From NCBI GenBank assembly GCA_003168375.1, contig PMSI01000003.1:992001-1056000 (forward strand): DNA of 64,000 nt, read 5' to 3'. The stretch is from Vulcanimicrobiota bacterium (GTDB lineage Bacteria > Vulcanimicrobiota > Vulcanimicrobiia > Vulcanimicrobiales > Vulcanimicrobiaceae). Both the position numbers and the translations under genes were made by a program. Positions 1 through 7,035 of this stretch are shown piece by piece. Positions within the stretch are counted from its first letter, which is position 1. Each line of letters opens with the position of its first letter. The notes below the pieces were generated by a model that was not told the origin of the DNA, did not search any database, and saw only the letters and a program-made list of their open reading frames with translations.

Positions 1-2
1 AG

Positions 3-593
3 CTCGGTCGCCGCCTGGACATGCCGGTCGAACTGGTACCGTTCGACACAGCCGGCAGAGTGTTCGAGGCGCTGCAGCGGGATGCGTGGGACGTCGCCTT
101 TCTTGCAATCGAGCCCGTTCGGGCCAACGAGATTACGTTCACTGCGCCGTACGTCATCCTTGAAGGCGTGTATCTCGTGCCCGAAGCATCGCCGCTGCGG
201 ACGATCGACGACGTCGACCGCGCGGGCGCTCGTGTCGCCGTCGTGCGCGGAAGCGCGTACGACCTGTATCTGACTCGGAGCCTCAAGCACGCCCAGCTCG
301 TCAGAGTCGCGACCGCGGCCGAAGCAACGGACGTCCTCGTACGCGATGGCTTGGACGCCGTCGCCGGAGTGAAACAGCCGATCGTCGCGTTCGCCGGCGC
401 ACATCCGGGATTCCGCGTGATTCCTGGCCGGTTCATGTTCATCGAGCAAGCCGTCGGGATACCGAAGGCGCGCGACGCCGCCGCTCCCTACCTGCGCGCG
501 TTCGTCGAGGAGATGAAAGCCTCCGGGTTCATCGCCCGAGCTCTCGCCGCCAGCGGCCAAGGCGACGCAACGGTGGCACCAGCGTCGAAATAG
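3..593 (+). CDS. Partial periplasmic solute-binding protein (SBP_bac_3-like), 5' end outside the window
   Basis: The frame is open from the first full codon at base 3, so the gene starts upstream of the window; 196 residues remain. The segments DVAFLAIEP and ITFTAPYV followed by a conserved-looking EGVYLVP strand are typical of the central part of family 3 extracellular solute-binding proteins (amino-acid type ABC importers). These capture a small ligand in the periplasm and hand it to a membrane permease. The C-terminal end is complete, finishing with helices around VEEMKASGFIARAL and a short polar tail. No permease or ATPase follows; the next gene is convergent. The true N-terminus and any signal peptide cannot be seen, and the ligand cannot be named. 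An ATG at 21 exists but lies inside the conserved domain, so it is unlikely to be the real start. Confidence 0.8.
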   Translation, partial: LGRRLDMPVELVPFDTAGRVFEALQRDAWDVAFLAIEPVRANEITFTAPYVILEGVYLVPEASPLRTIDDVDRAGARVAVVRGSAYDLYLTRSLKHAQLVRVATAAEATDVLVRDGLDAVAGVKQPIVAFAGAHPGFRVIPGRFMFIEQAVGIPKARDAAAPYLRAFVEEMKASGFIARALAASGQGDATVAPASK

Positions 594-618
594 CTCCGCG
601 GCGCGGTCTGTATCGTTG

Positions 619-2508
619 TCATCCTGAGCTTGACATGGTCGGGCGGGCGAGCCGGCCTCTGACGTACTCGCGCGTCTCTGCGTCCGGGATGCAGACGTAG
701 CAGCCTTGCAAGCCCCTTGTGAGCAGGACGCGGTACGTGTTCTTCACGCAGTCCGTGAACCGCGCGCCGGCGCGTGTCTTGACCGGACGGTCGTGTGACG
801 CCGAGGGTTGGCCTACCCATTCGTCGCCCCGCCGCACGAGGTCGGGACCCCAGATCACGCCCGAGAAATCGAACTCGAAGCCTTGCGCAGTGTACACGCA
901 GCCGACCTGATCGACACCGCCCGGATCGCTTGCCCAGAACGGGGCCGGAGGGATGCCCTTGCGCAGCTTCCTCGCCTCAGGCTTGGCATTCCACGGCCGA
1001 CGAAACCCGCCGAGCACGACGTCGTCAAGCAGATCGCCGTTCTCGTCGGGGTCCGACCAGGGCCAGCAGTAGCCCGCCATCAGTCGCGCCGTGTGACCTG
1101 CTGCAAGCTTCGTGCGGATGATCGCGTCGAGGTCCGTGGGATCTTCGAGCACGGCGAATTCGAACTGCTCGTCCTCGAGCCGCTCGACGCCGGTTTTCCG
1201 GATCTCGAGCGTCTGGTCGAGCCAATCGATGTATTCGTCGGAACCCGCGCAGCGGAACTGCGCCCGAAGGTCGATCTCCTCGCATCGCACGTCGTGGCGG
1301 ATAGCTGCCTCGCGGATCAGCGCCGCGCTCCCGACTTCGCCGGGTCGGACCGTTTGAAAATCGTCGATGAAGAACACCGAGACCTTCGCCACGTCGACGA
1401 GCTCATCGATCTGCGTTCGGTCCGACTTCTTAGCCGCCGGCGTAAATCGGTTGTTGCTGGTCGAACGAATGCGATGCGCTTCGTCGGCCAGCAAGACGTC
1501 GACGCCGTCAGCCGCGGTGGCGGAGTAGCTGTTGAAATACTTTACTTGCGCCTTACTGCGCGTGCCGAGGACACGCCAGATGTTCTGCGTGAACGCCTTG
1601 CTGCCGGTCGCGTGCTGCACATGGAGCCCGAATCGCGAAAGCGTCCCGAGCAGGTTGAGGGCGATGAGCGATTTCCCGGTGCCTGGGCCACCCTTCACCA
1701 GCACGACGGCCTTACCGGTCCTGCCCCGCTGCATCTTCCGCACGAGCGACAAAACCGCGTTGTACGCCACGACCTGCTCGTCGATGAGGCGATACGCCGG
1801 TTCGCCGGCGACGAGCGCCGCCGTATAGTCGAGGAGCTTCTTGCTCGGCGAATGCGGCGCGCTCAGCGCCTTCTCCATGATGCCGACGCCCTTGCCCCGG
1901 CCTACGTGGTGCCCCAAGAACGCGCCGAACCGGTCGGCATCGGAGTTGACGAAGAGCGGCGACCGCTCGAGCAGCTCCTGAAACTCCGCCCCACGCAAAA
2001 CGCCGCTGGCGCCGGGATGCATGTTGTGAAGCCACGAGCACGGCGTGAGTGGGATTCCGCCGCGATCGACGTCGTAGGCCTCGGTCATATCCTGCAGATA
2101 CTGCGCGTAGGTAAGCGCTTGAAGGGACGGGTGCAGAACCTTGCGCATTGCGCCGCCGACGTAGGACTCCACGCAGCCGTCCCACTCGCTGGGGATGGCC
2201 TCGGTCCATTGTTTCAGCTCGATCAGGACGGCGGCGGACTCATCCGCCTCAGACAGCCCGAACACAAGGCAGTCGAGGCGCGCCGAGCTCGACGGCAGTT
2301 GCAGCTCGAGGACGACACCGTGGTCGCGTATGTTCGAGTAGCGGAGCTGGTGCGCGAGCGCCGCAAGCGAGTTCTTCCACGAGGTGAACTCCGAGGCGGA
2401 CGCCCGGAACCGATAGTAGTCGTAAAACGAATCGCCAAGCTTCTCCGCGATCCGCTTCTGCACGGCTTCCTCGATGAACTCGCCGCTCGGCCCCGCAAAC
2501 AGCTGCAC
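619..2508 (-). CDS. DUF2075-type helicase with N-terminal PD-(D/E)XK-like nuclease domain
   Basis: 629 residues. The first ~130 residues contain E69, D79 (ARLDCLVFG) and E97-x-K99 (VLIELKQW), the spacing of a PD-(D/E)XK nuclease core. The middle holds a Walker A motif GGPGTGKS (273-280) and a DEAH-like Walker B, LLADEAHR, at about 339-346. The C-terminal part has CVYTAQGFEFDF and YRVLLTRGLQG, resembling superfamily 1 helicase motifs V and VI. This is the layout of DUF2075 / Schlafen-AlbA-related DNA/RNA helicase proteins, some of which sit in anti-phage islands. It is a single gene between a convergent binding-protein gene and unrelated secreted-protein genes, so no partner is evident. Biochemical role (phage restriction or RNA/DNA repair) is inference; the nuclease and helicase motifs are seen directly. 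Confidence 0.82.
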   Translation of the reverse strand: MQLFAGPSGEFIEEAVQKRIAEKLGDSFYDYYRFRASASEFTSWKNSLAALAHQLRYSNIRDHGVVLELQLPSSSARLDCLVFGLSEADESAAVLIELKQWTEAIPSEWDGCVESYVGGAMRKVLHPSLQALTYAQYLQDMTEAYDVDRGGIPLTPCSWLHNMHPGASGVLRGAEFQELLERSPLFVNSDADRFGAFLGHHVGRGKGVGIMEKALSAPHSPSKKLLDYTAALVAGEPAYRLIDEQVVAYNAVLSLVRKMQRGRTGKAVVLVKGGPGTGKSLIALNLLGTLSRFGLHVQHATGSKAFTQNIWRVLGTRSKAQVKYFNSYSATAADGVDVLLADEAHRIRSTSNNRFTPAAKKSDRTQIDELVDVAKVSVFFIDDFQTVRPGEVGSAALIREAAIRHDVRCEEIDLRAQFRCAGSDEYIDWLDQTLEIRKTGVERLEDEQFEFAVLEDPTDLDAIIRTKLAAGHTARLMAGYCWPWSDPDENGDLLDDVVLGGFRRPWNAKPEARKLRKGIPPAPFWASDPGGVDQVGCVYTAQGFEFDFSGVIWGPDLVRRGDEWVGQPSASHDRPVKTRAGARFTDCVKNTYRVLLTRGLQGCYVCIPDAETREYVRGRLARPTMSSSG

Positions 2509-2621
2509 GCGCCCCTCTTAGCGGCGGCGCGCGGAGAGCCTCCGGGGCTCGTGAAACTTTCCGCCGGTCAGGATCTAGGCCGCCTCTAATAGGGTGAGCG
2601 TGGCGCGCCTAAGGCGACGGC

Positions 2622-3386
2622 TCAGAGCGACACCGTTAGCGGGAACGGCCGGCTGAGCGGCAAGCAGCGGAGCACCGCGGGCGCGAACGATGCGCGTTGA
2701 GCCGCGGCAGCCGCCGTCCTGACGGCGGGCACGCCGAAGTTGCCGCTCAGCAGACGCAAGCGCAGACCGCCGCCTGCCATGAACGTGTACGAGTCCATGC
2801 CCAGGATCTCACCCGAGGCCAGGCTGAGGTGATCGCGCCTGCCGTCGGGTGACGTGTAGCCGCCGGGCGCGAACCGCTCCGCGCATGTCATCGGCGCATC
2901 GGCAGCGAGCGCCGACGCGATCACGACCGGACGCGCCGGACCGCCTTGGAATTCGTTGGCCGCTGCGATGCCGGTCGGCATGGGGCGCGGCACGCACGCC
3001 GCCGACGTACCGTCCTGCATCGTGACGCCGGTGACGCTCGCCGCGAGCACGTCATCGTGCGCTGCGGTATTCACGACGACGACGCTGCGTGCCGGAACGA
3101 TCGCGGTCATGTGGCCCGCGGCGGTGTCGAGCCGAACGGTGACGGTCGCCTCGGGATAACCGCTCGACAGCAACTGCCCGACGCGCAGATACCAGCGCCG
3201 CACGCCCGTCTGATCGCGCATCGGATCCACGCGCAGCACCGTGCTGAGAAGGCAGACGTCGGTCACCGAGAGCGGCGAGACCGATTGAAACGAGGGCGTA
3301 TCGCCCGGCGGCAGCGTCGCAGCGTGCGCCGGCGCCGTGAACGCGAACGTCAACGCGAGGGCAGCCGGCAAAACAAAGCGTCGCAT
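2622..3386 (-). CDS. Secreted hypothetical protein
   Basis: 254 residues. The ATG at 3386 is preferred over longer in-frame extension because it begins a clean signal peptide (MRRF, then a hydrophobic stretch ALALTFAFTAPAHA, cleavage expected after AHA) and because upstream codons overlap the neighbouring leucine-rich gene. The mature protein has four scattered cysteines and alternating beta-type segments such as ATVTVRLDTAAGH and ARSVVVVNTAA. No family was recognised. It lies 5 bases downstream of the gene ending at 3392 on the same strand, so the two may be cotranscribed. Confidence 0.7.
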   Translation of the reverse strand: MRRFVLPAALALTFAFTAPAHAATLPPGDTPSFQSVSPLSVTDVCLLSTVLRVDPMRDQTGVRRWYLRVGQLLSSGYPEATVTVRLDTAAGHMTAIVPARSVVVVNTAAHDDVLAASVTGVTMQDGTSAACVPRPMPTGIAAANEFQGGPARPVVIASALAADAPMTCAERFAPGGYTSPDGRRDHLSLASGEILGMDSYTFMAGGGLRLRLLSGNFGVPAVRTAAAAAQRASFAPAVLRCLPLSRPFPLTVSL

Positions 3387-3391
3387 TAAAG

Positions 3392-4180
3392 TCAAAAGTG
3401 ATATCGGCTGGGTGGATAGTCCTCTAGGAAATTCCAAAGGGCATGCAGCCATGTGATCTTGCCGTGGCGGGCCTCGAGTTCGGTACCGAATTCCGGCAAG
3501 TAGACGGATTCCAGCACGACCTGACCCGTCATCCAATCCCGGCCGGAACCCGCCGATCCATCGACCGGATCGCGCGTGGGATTGTTGGACAGGTCCAGCA
3601 TCTCCAGATCTTTCAAGGCCGATGAGGCGGCGAGGATTTCTACCTGGGCTTCCGTGATTTCGCCCCGCGAGAGATCCAGCCAGCGCAACGCACCCAGACG
3701 CGGCGAACCCGCCAGAGCCCGAATCGCATCGTCCGACCACGCCTGTTTGCTTCCATCAAGTGAGGCGATCTGACCGAATTGCGGCACGTCGAAGACACCG
3801 GAGAATTCGCTGATGTCCTTGAGATTCAGGTGGCGGACCGGCAAGGTCGCGACGATTTCCGCGGCGTTGCGCGCGAAGTCGGCGGCCTTGATGGTCAGCT
3901 CGATAGGCCAGCCGATGACGAATTGGATCTCGCCGGGCCATGCGTTCGTGCGAGGAGAAAAATCCGCGCGCCAGCGGGCGAGCAACGCATCGAGGCGTGG
4001 CTTCAACGCGTTCGCGGCATCGATGTAGCTGCCGGACCGAAGCCGCTTGTAGTCGGCCGCCAGCGAAAATATCTCCGCACGCCAGTCGCCCGCCTGCGCC
4101 AACGCTTCGAGGTACTGCGCTTTGAGCTCGGCATCAGACGGCGCGGCGAGAATCCGTTGCCACAGGTCGGATGGATTCAT
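3392..4180 (-). CDS. Leucine-rich-repeat protein with TIGR02996-like N-terminus
   Basis: 262 residues. The N-terminus (ILAAPSDAELKAQYLEAL, then AGDWRAEIFSLA) resembles the repeat-companion domain TIGR02996, which often precedes leucine-rich repeats in soil bacteria. Leucine-rich repeat segments are visible at VRHLNLKDI, LGALRWLDLSRGEIT and LKDLEMLDLSNNPT, about three repeats. There is no signal peptide, so a cytoplasmic role in protein-protein contact is likely. Its ATG at 4180 faces away from the small monooxygenase-like gene at 4264. The family assignment is by motif similarity only. Confidence 0.72.
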   Translation of the reverse strand: MNPSDLWQRILAAPSDAELKAQYLEALAQAGDWRAEIFSLAADYKRLRSGSYIDAANALKPRLDALLARWRADFSPRTNAWPGEIQFVIGWPIELTIKAADFARNAAEIVATLPVRHLNLKDISEFSGVFDVPQFGQIASLDGSKQAWSDDAIRALAGSPRLGALRWLDLSRGEITEAQVEILAASSALKDLEMLDLSNNPTRDPVDGSAGSGRDWMTGQVVLESVYLPEFGTELEARHGKITWLHALWNFLEDYPPSRYHF

Positions 4181-4263
4181 GGGGATGCCTGCCGCGGTTC
4201 GCTGACGAAGCCACGCATCCGCCCGGTCGGGACCGGGATGCTCTCGCTGTGGAGGAACTGCTC

Positions 4264-4569
4264 GTGGCTGCTGGCCTCATCCTCAAATTTACCGGCATCG
4301 GCCTCACCGAATATCGCGCGGTGAACGCCAAACTGAACGTCGACATGACCACGGGGATCGGCGACTGGCCGAAGGGACTCCTGAGCCATTCGGCCGGCGA
4401 GGGCGACGACGGCGCCTTCTACGTTCTCGAAGTGTGGACGTCGCGCGAAGCGCAGGGGACCTTCATGCAAACGCGCCTCGGCCGTGCGCTGCAGGAAGGC
4501 GGCATCACCAGTGCGCCGCAGATCACCTGGATCGATCCTCTCGTCGCGTATCAAACAGCGAAGAGCTAA
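4264..4569 (+). CDS. Small antibiotic-biosynthesis-monooxygenase-like (ferredoxin-fold) protein
   Basis: 101 residues from a GTG at 4264. This start is chosen because GGAGGAA at 4251-4257 sits six bases upstream; the longer in-frame ORF from 4171 would run back over the start of the leucine-rich gene. The sequence has the small dimeric alpha-beta barrel pattern: an opening strand LILKFTGIG, a helix, WPKGLLSHSAGEG, then AFYVLEVWTSREAQGTFM and a final strand. Such proteins are stand-alone ABM-fold members of unknown substrate. Its stop overlaps the stop of the convergent gene by four bases. Confidence 0.72.
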   Translation: MAAGLILKFTGIGLTEYRAVNAKLNVDMTTGIGDWPKGLLSHSAGEGDDGAFYVLEVWTSREAQGTFMQTRLGRALQEGGITSAPQITWIDPLVAYQTAKS

Positions 4570-5048
4570 TAGCTCAGCGGGACCGTCTTCTTTTCGTTGG
4601 GTGCGAAGAAGTACGTGTTCGGCGAGATGATCGTGAAGCGGATCTGCACGCTGCGGCTCGACGCGCGGTGATCGGCTGCCGGCGCGGGGACGTAGGTCGA
4701 ACCGGCGCTCGTCATGTCGACGCGCGCGTCGGCGACCAGCGCCGGGCGGAGGCGTAGCCAGACCGCCATTTGCGCGGGGACGCTGAGTGCGTAGCGGCAC
4801 GTTCCGTCCGTGTCGGTCTCCGGCTGCGTGCGTCCGATGAGGTGGTTGTCGAGCGCGTCGCGCGCTTCGACGACCAACTCGGCGCAGGTCGGACTGCGCA
4901 GGCCGGACGCTGCGTCGTGGATCGCGATCGTGCCGTTTGCCAACGCAAGTTCGCGCGCGAGCGCGGGCTGCGCGAACACGACGACTGCGATTGCGGCGAG
5001 AACACCCTTCGACAAGCTCAGGGTGACAATGGTGGGGTGGCGGCTCAC
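4566..5048 (-). CDS. Secreted hypothetical protein whose N-terminus is encoded by a dispersed repeat
   Basis: 160 residues. The first 15 residues, including VTLSLSKG, are encoded by an inverted copy of the dispersed repeat (5005-5056). They act as a positively charged n-region for the hydrophobic stretch VLAAIAVVVFAQPALA, a plausible signal peptide. There is no alternative ATG, GTG or TTG between the repeat and the hydrophobic core, so the repeat appears to supply the start codon. The mature part has two cysteines (in PTCAEL and GTCRYA) and beta-strand character; no family recognised. Convergent with the gene ending at 4569, with a four-base stop overlap. Confidence 0.6.
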   Translation of the reverse strand: MSRHPTIVTLSLSKGVLAAIAVVVFAQPALARELALANGTIAIHDAASGLRSPTCAELVVEARDALDNHLIGRTQPETDTDGTCRYALSVPAQMAVWLRLRPALVADARVDMTSAGSTYVPAPAADHRASSRSVQIRFTIISPNTYFFAPNEKKTVPLSY

Positions 5049-5056
5049 GGTGAAAG
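5005..5056 (-). repeat. Dispersed ~60-bp repeat, inverted copy
   Basis: Reading on the minus strand, the copy runs from a diverged outer end (TTTCACC instead of GCTCACC) through CCGCCACC to GTCACCCTGAGC and TTGTCGAAGGG. It covers the start codon and first 15 codons of the secreted-protein gene at 4566-5048. Confidence 0.8.
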
Positions 5057-5073
5057 GGGCCTACCCATGTGAA

Positions 5074-5098
5074 GGAGCCCGCTCTCTCGAGCGGGTCC
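5074..5098 (-). terminator. Hairpin between two same-strand genes, probable terminator of the esterase gene
   Basis: GGAGCCCGCTC, loop TCTC, GAGCGGGTCC forms a strong GC stem 30 bases beyond the esterase stop at 5128. The T-rich run is better on the plus-strand side, so minus-strand termination is only probable. Confidence 0.5.
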
Positions 5099-5127
5099 TT
5101 TCTACCAACGGGGGCGGGTCAGCGGTC

Positions 5128-6243
5128 CTACCGGTGGTAGCGGAACAGGAACGTTCGGAACGCCAGGGTCTCGTTCGGGCCTTTGGGGTCGTTGTAGTTG
5201 TTTCCGTCGGAGGCGTTCGACGAGGGGTCGGCAACGCCGCCGGACCAGGCGTGGTTCATCCCGTGCACGATCGTCCAGTCGAGCATCCCGTTGTCGGCGC
5301 TGTAGTGGTCGTAGGCGTAGCCGCCCGGCACCTGGCCGCTGTCCTGTGCGGTCGGCGTCGCGTTCCACACGCCTGGGAATCTGCCGAACGATGCGATCCC
5401 GTCGTTCATCACGGCGATCGACGTGAGCGCTTGCGGCAGGTTGAACGGCGCGACAACCGTGTCGGCGTCGCCTTGGAACAGGATCACCGGGATCGGTTTG
5501 CCGCCGCTCCCCGCCGCCGCGCGAAACGCGGCTTGTCCCGACGCTGTCGGATCTTGGTTTGGCTGCTGCACCGTCAGCGCGGCATAGCACTGCATCACGT
5601 TGTCGGTGGCGCACGGCTGATACTCGGTGCCCGAACCGACCGCGGCTGCCGCGAAGAAATCCGGATATGTCGCGGCGAGCGCGACGGTCATCGCACCGCC
5701 CGACGACATCCCCGTGACGTACATGCGCGTGCGGTCCATCGGAACGCGCCGCCCGAGATCTTTGAGCAGCCCCACCAGCACTTCCGGTTCGCCGGTCGTG
5801 CGGTAGTGATTGTTCCAGTATTCGTAGCAGCCTTTGGGATTCACGTCCGCGCCGGTCCCGACCAGATGCTGCGGCATCACGACGACGTAGCCGTTCGCCT
5901 CGGCGTCTTCGAACCAGCGCGTCCCCGCCTCGAACCCCGCCGGGTCCTCGAGGCAGCCGTGGAGCGCGAGCACGGTCGGATACGGCGGCGCGCCGTTCGA
6001 CGGCACGTAGTAGACGTACGAGAACGATCCTTGCTTATCGGTGTACGAGCCGCTCCCCGTCGGCGGTAATGCCGCCCCGACGCTCCGCGGTGCCCGTACC
6101 GCGGCCGCCGGCGCTGCCACAGGAGCCGCCGTCCCCGCAGGCATGACCGTTGGCATCAGCGTGCGAGCCCCCGGCTCTCCCGAGCAGGCGGCCAGCGTTC
6201 CCGCGAGGGTCGCGGCGGTCAAGAGGCATAGGATCCGGCTCAT
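5128..6243 (-). CDS. Lipoprotein esterase of the PHB depolymerase / CE1 feruloyl-esterase-like family
   Basis: 371 residues. The N-terminus is a lipoprotein signal with lipobox LAAC (Cys20). After a Pro/Ala-rich linker to about residue 65 comes an alpha/beta hydrolase domain: the oxyanion region LALHGCLED (92-100), nucleophile elbow G-M-S180-S-G, a probable acid in FQGDAD (around 259-261) and catalytic His331 in HGMNHAW. This matches extracellular polyhydroxybutyrate depolymerases and related esterases that cleave polymer or plant ester bonds. The protein is presumably anchored on the cell envelope. Isolated gene, divergent from the toxin-antitoxin pair; a hairpin at 5074-5098 follows its stop. 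Actual substrate is not deducible. Confidence 0.85.
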   Translation of the reverse strand: MSRILCLLTAATLAGTLAACSGEPGARTLMPTVMPAGTAAPVAAPAAAVRAPRSVGAALPPTGSGSYTDKQGSFSYVYYVPSNGAPPYPTVLALHGCLEDPAGFEAGTRWFEDAEANGYVVVMPQHLVGTGADVNPKGCYEYWNNHYRTTGEPEVLVGLLKDLGRRVPMDRTRMYVTGMSSGGAMTVALAATYPDFFAAAAVGSGTEYQPCATDNVMQCYAALTVQQPNQDPTASGQAAFRAAAGSGGKPIPVILFQGDADTVVAPFNLPQALTSIAVMNDGIASFGRFPGVWNATPTAQDSGQVPGGYAYDHYSADNGMLDWTIVHGMNHAWSGGVADPSSNASDGNNYNDPKGPNETLAFRTFLFRYHR

Positions 6244-6323
6244 GCTACCAGCCTAGCCGGCCGTGACTGCGTGCGGGATACCGTGAATCGGGTAGGTGAC
6301 GCTTGCTGGCCCCCGGCCAAATG

Positions 6324-6353
6324 AGATATAGTCTGTCTAGTCAGACTATATCT
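6324..6353. promoter_or_regulatory. 30-bp palindrome overlapping the toxin-antitoxin promoter
   Basis: Arms AGATATAGTCTG (6324-6335) and CAGACTATATCT (6342-6353) are perfect inverted repeats around a CTAG centre. A promoter TTGCTG (6303-6308), 18-base spacer, TATAGT (6327-6332) has its -10 inside the left arm. The Shine-Dalgarno sequence GGAGGTG (6354-6360) follows at once. This is the expected placement for autorepression by a Phd-type antitoxin. Confidence 0.75.
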
Positions 6354-6362
6354 GGAGGTGCG

Positions 6363-6611
6363 ATGCCGAAGAGCCAGTGGCAGGTTCAAGAGGCGAAGGG
6401 CCGATTCAGCGAGGTAATCGCTGAGGCGCAACGCGCTGGGCCGCAGTCGATCACAAAGCACGGGCGCGAAGTGGCCGTCGTCATTTCATCGGCTGACTTC
6501 GAGCGGCTGTCGGATCGCCCGAAATCCTCGCTCGTCGACTTCCTCCGATCGGGACCTGAATTCCAGATCCCAGATCGCGATCGCACACCTGTCCGAGAGA
6601 TCGATTTTTGA
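6363..6611 (+). CDS. Phd/YefM-type antitoxin
   Basis: 82 residues from the ATG at 6363, chosen because GGAGGTG lies just upstream; an in-frame upstream ATG at 6321 would read through the operator. The N-terminal half has the Phd/YefM pattern: WQVQEAKGRFSEVIAEA, then ITKHGREVAVVISSADFERL, which forms a dimeric DNA-binding fold. The C-terminal part (PKSSLVDFLRSG to the end) is a short toxin-binding tail. Its TGA overlaps the TTG start of the PIN-domain toxin, so the two are translationally coupled. It should neutralise the toxin and repress the operon through the palindrome at 6324-6353. Confidence 0.9.
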   Translation: MPKSQWQVQEAKGRFSEVIAEAQRAGPQSITKHGREVAVVISSADFERLSDRPKSSLVDFLRSGPEFQIPDRDRTPVREIDF

Positions 6612-7027
6612 GCGGCTTTCTTCTCGACACGAACGTCGTTTCGGAACCCCAGCGTCCCAGACCAGACGTCGGCGTGCTGGAATGGCTGGCGGCCACCGAC
6701 GAGGCGACACTGCACCTCAGCGTCGTCTCGATCGGCGAACTGCGAAGCGGTATCGCTTCAGCGCGTGATTCGATAAAGCAGGCTCGGCTCGAAGCCTTTT
6801 TCGCCGCCCTGGTGCGCCGGTTTTCCGGACGCATCCACCCGTTCGACCAACCGATTGCCGAGCGATGGGGCGCGCTCAACGGTGTTCTGTCGCTCCGAGG
6901 TATCAAACTGCCCGGCATCGACTCTCTCATCGCTGCAACCGCGCTTCACCACGACTTCACGGTCGTCACCCGGAACGAGGCCGACTTTCGCGCCGCCGGC
7001 GTTCCCGTCCTCAATCCGTTTTCGTAG
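6608..7027 (+). CDS. vapC: PIN-domain ribonuclease toxin (VapC/FitB type)
   Basis: 139 residues. The start is a TTG at 6608 that overlaps the antitoxin stop (TTGA). The PIN acidic residues are visible: D7 in FLLDTNVVSE, E44 in SIGELRSG, D105 in PGIDSLIAATA and D126 (with E124) in TRNEADF. PIN toxins cleave specific RNAs, often tRNA or rRNA, when the antitoxin is degraded. The combination of a Phd-type antitoxin with a FitB-like PIN toxin is common. All predicted catalytic residues are intact, so the module looks functional. Confidence 0.92.
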   Translation: MSGFLLDTNVVSEPQRPRPDVGVLEWLAATDEATLHLSVVSIGELRSGIASARDSIKQARLEAFFAALVRRFSGRIHPFDQPIAERWGALNGVLSLRGIKLPGIDSLIAATALHHDFTVVTRNEADFRAAGVPVLNPFS

Positions 7028-7035
7028 GGGTACAC

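Noticed and set aside
2622-3740. 372-codon version of the secreted protein with a 118-residue N-terminal extension
   Set aside because: The extension overlaps the leucine-rich gene in another frame, while an internal ATG starts a perfect signal peptide.
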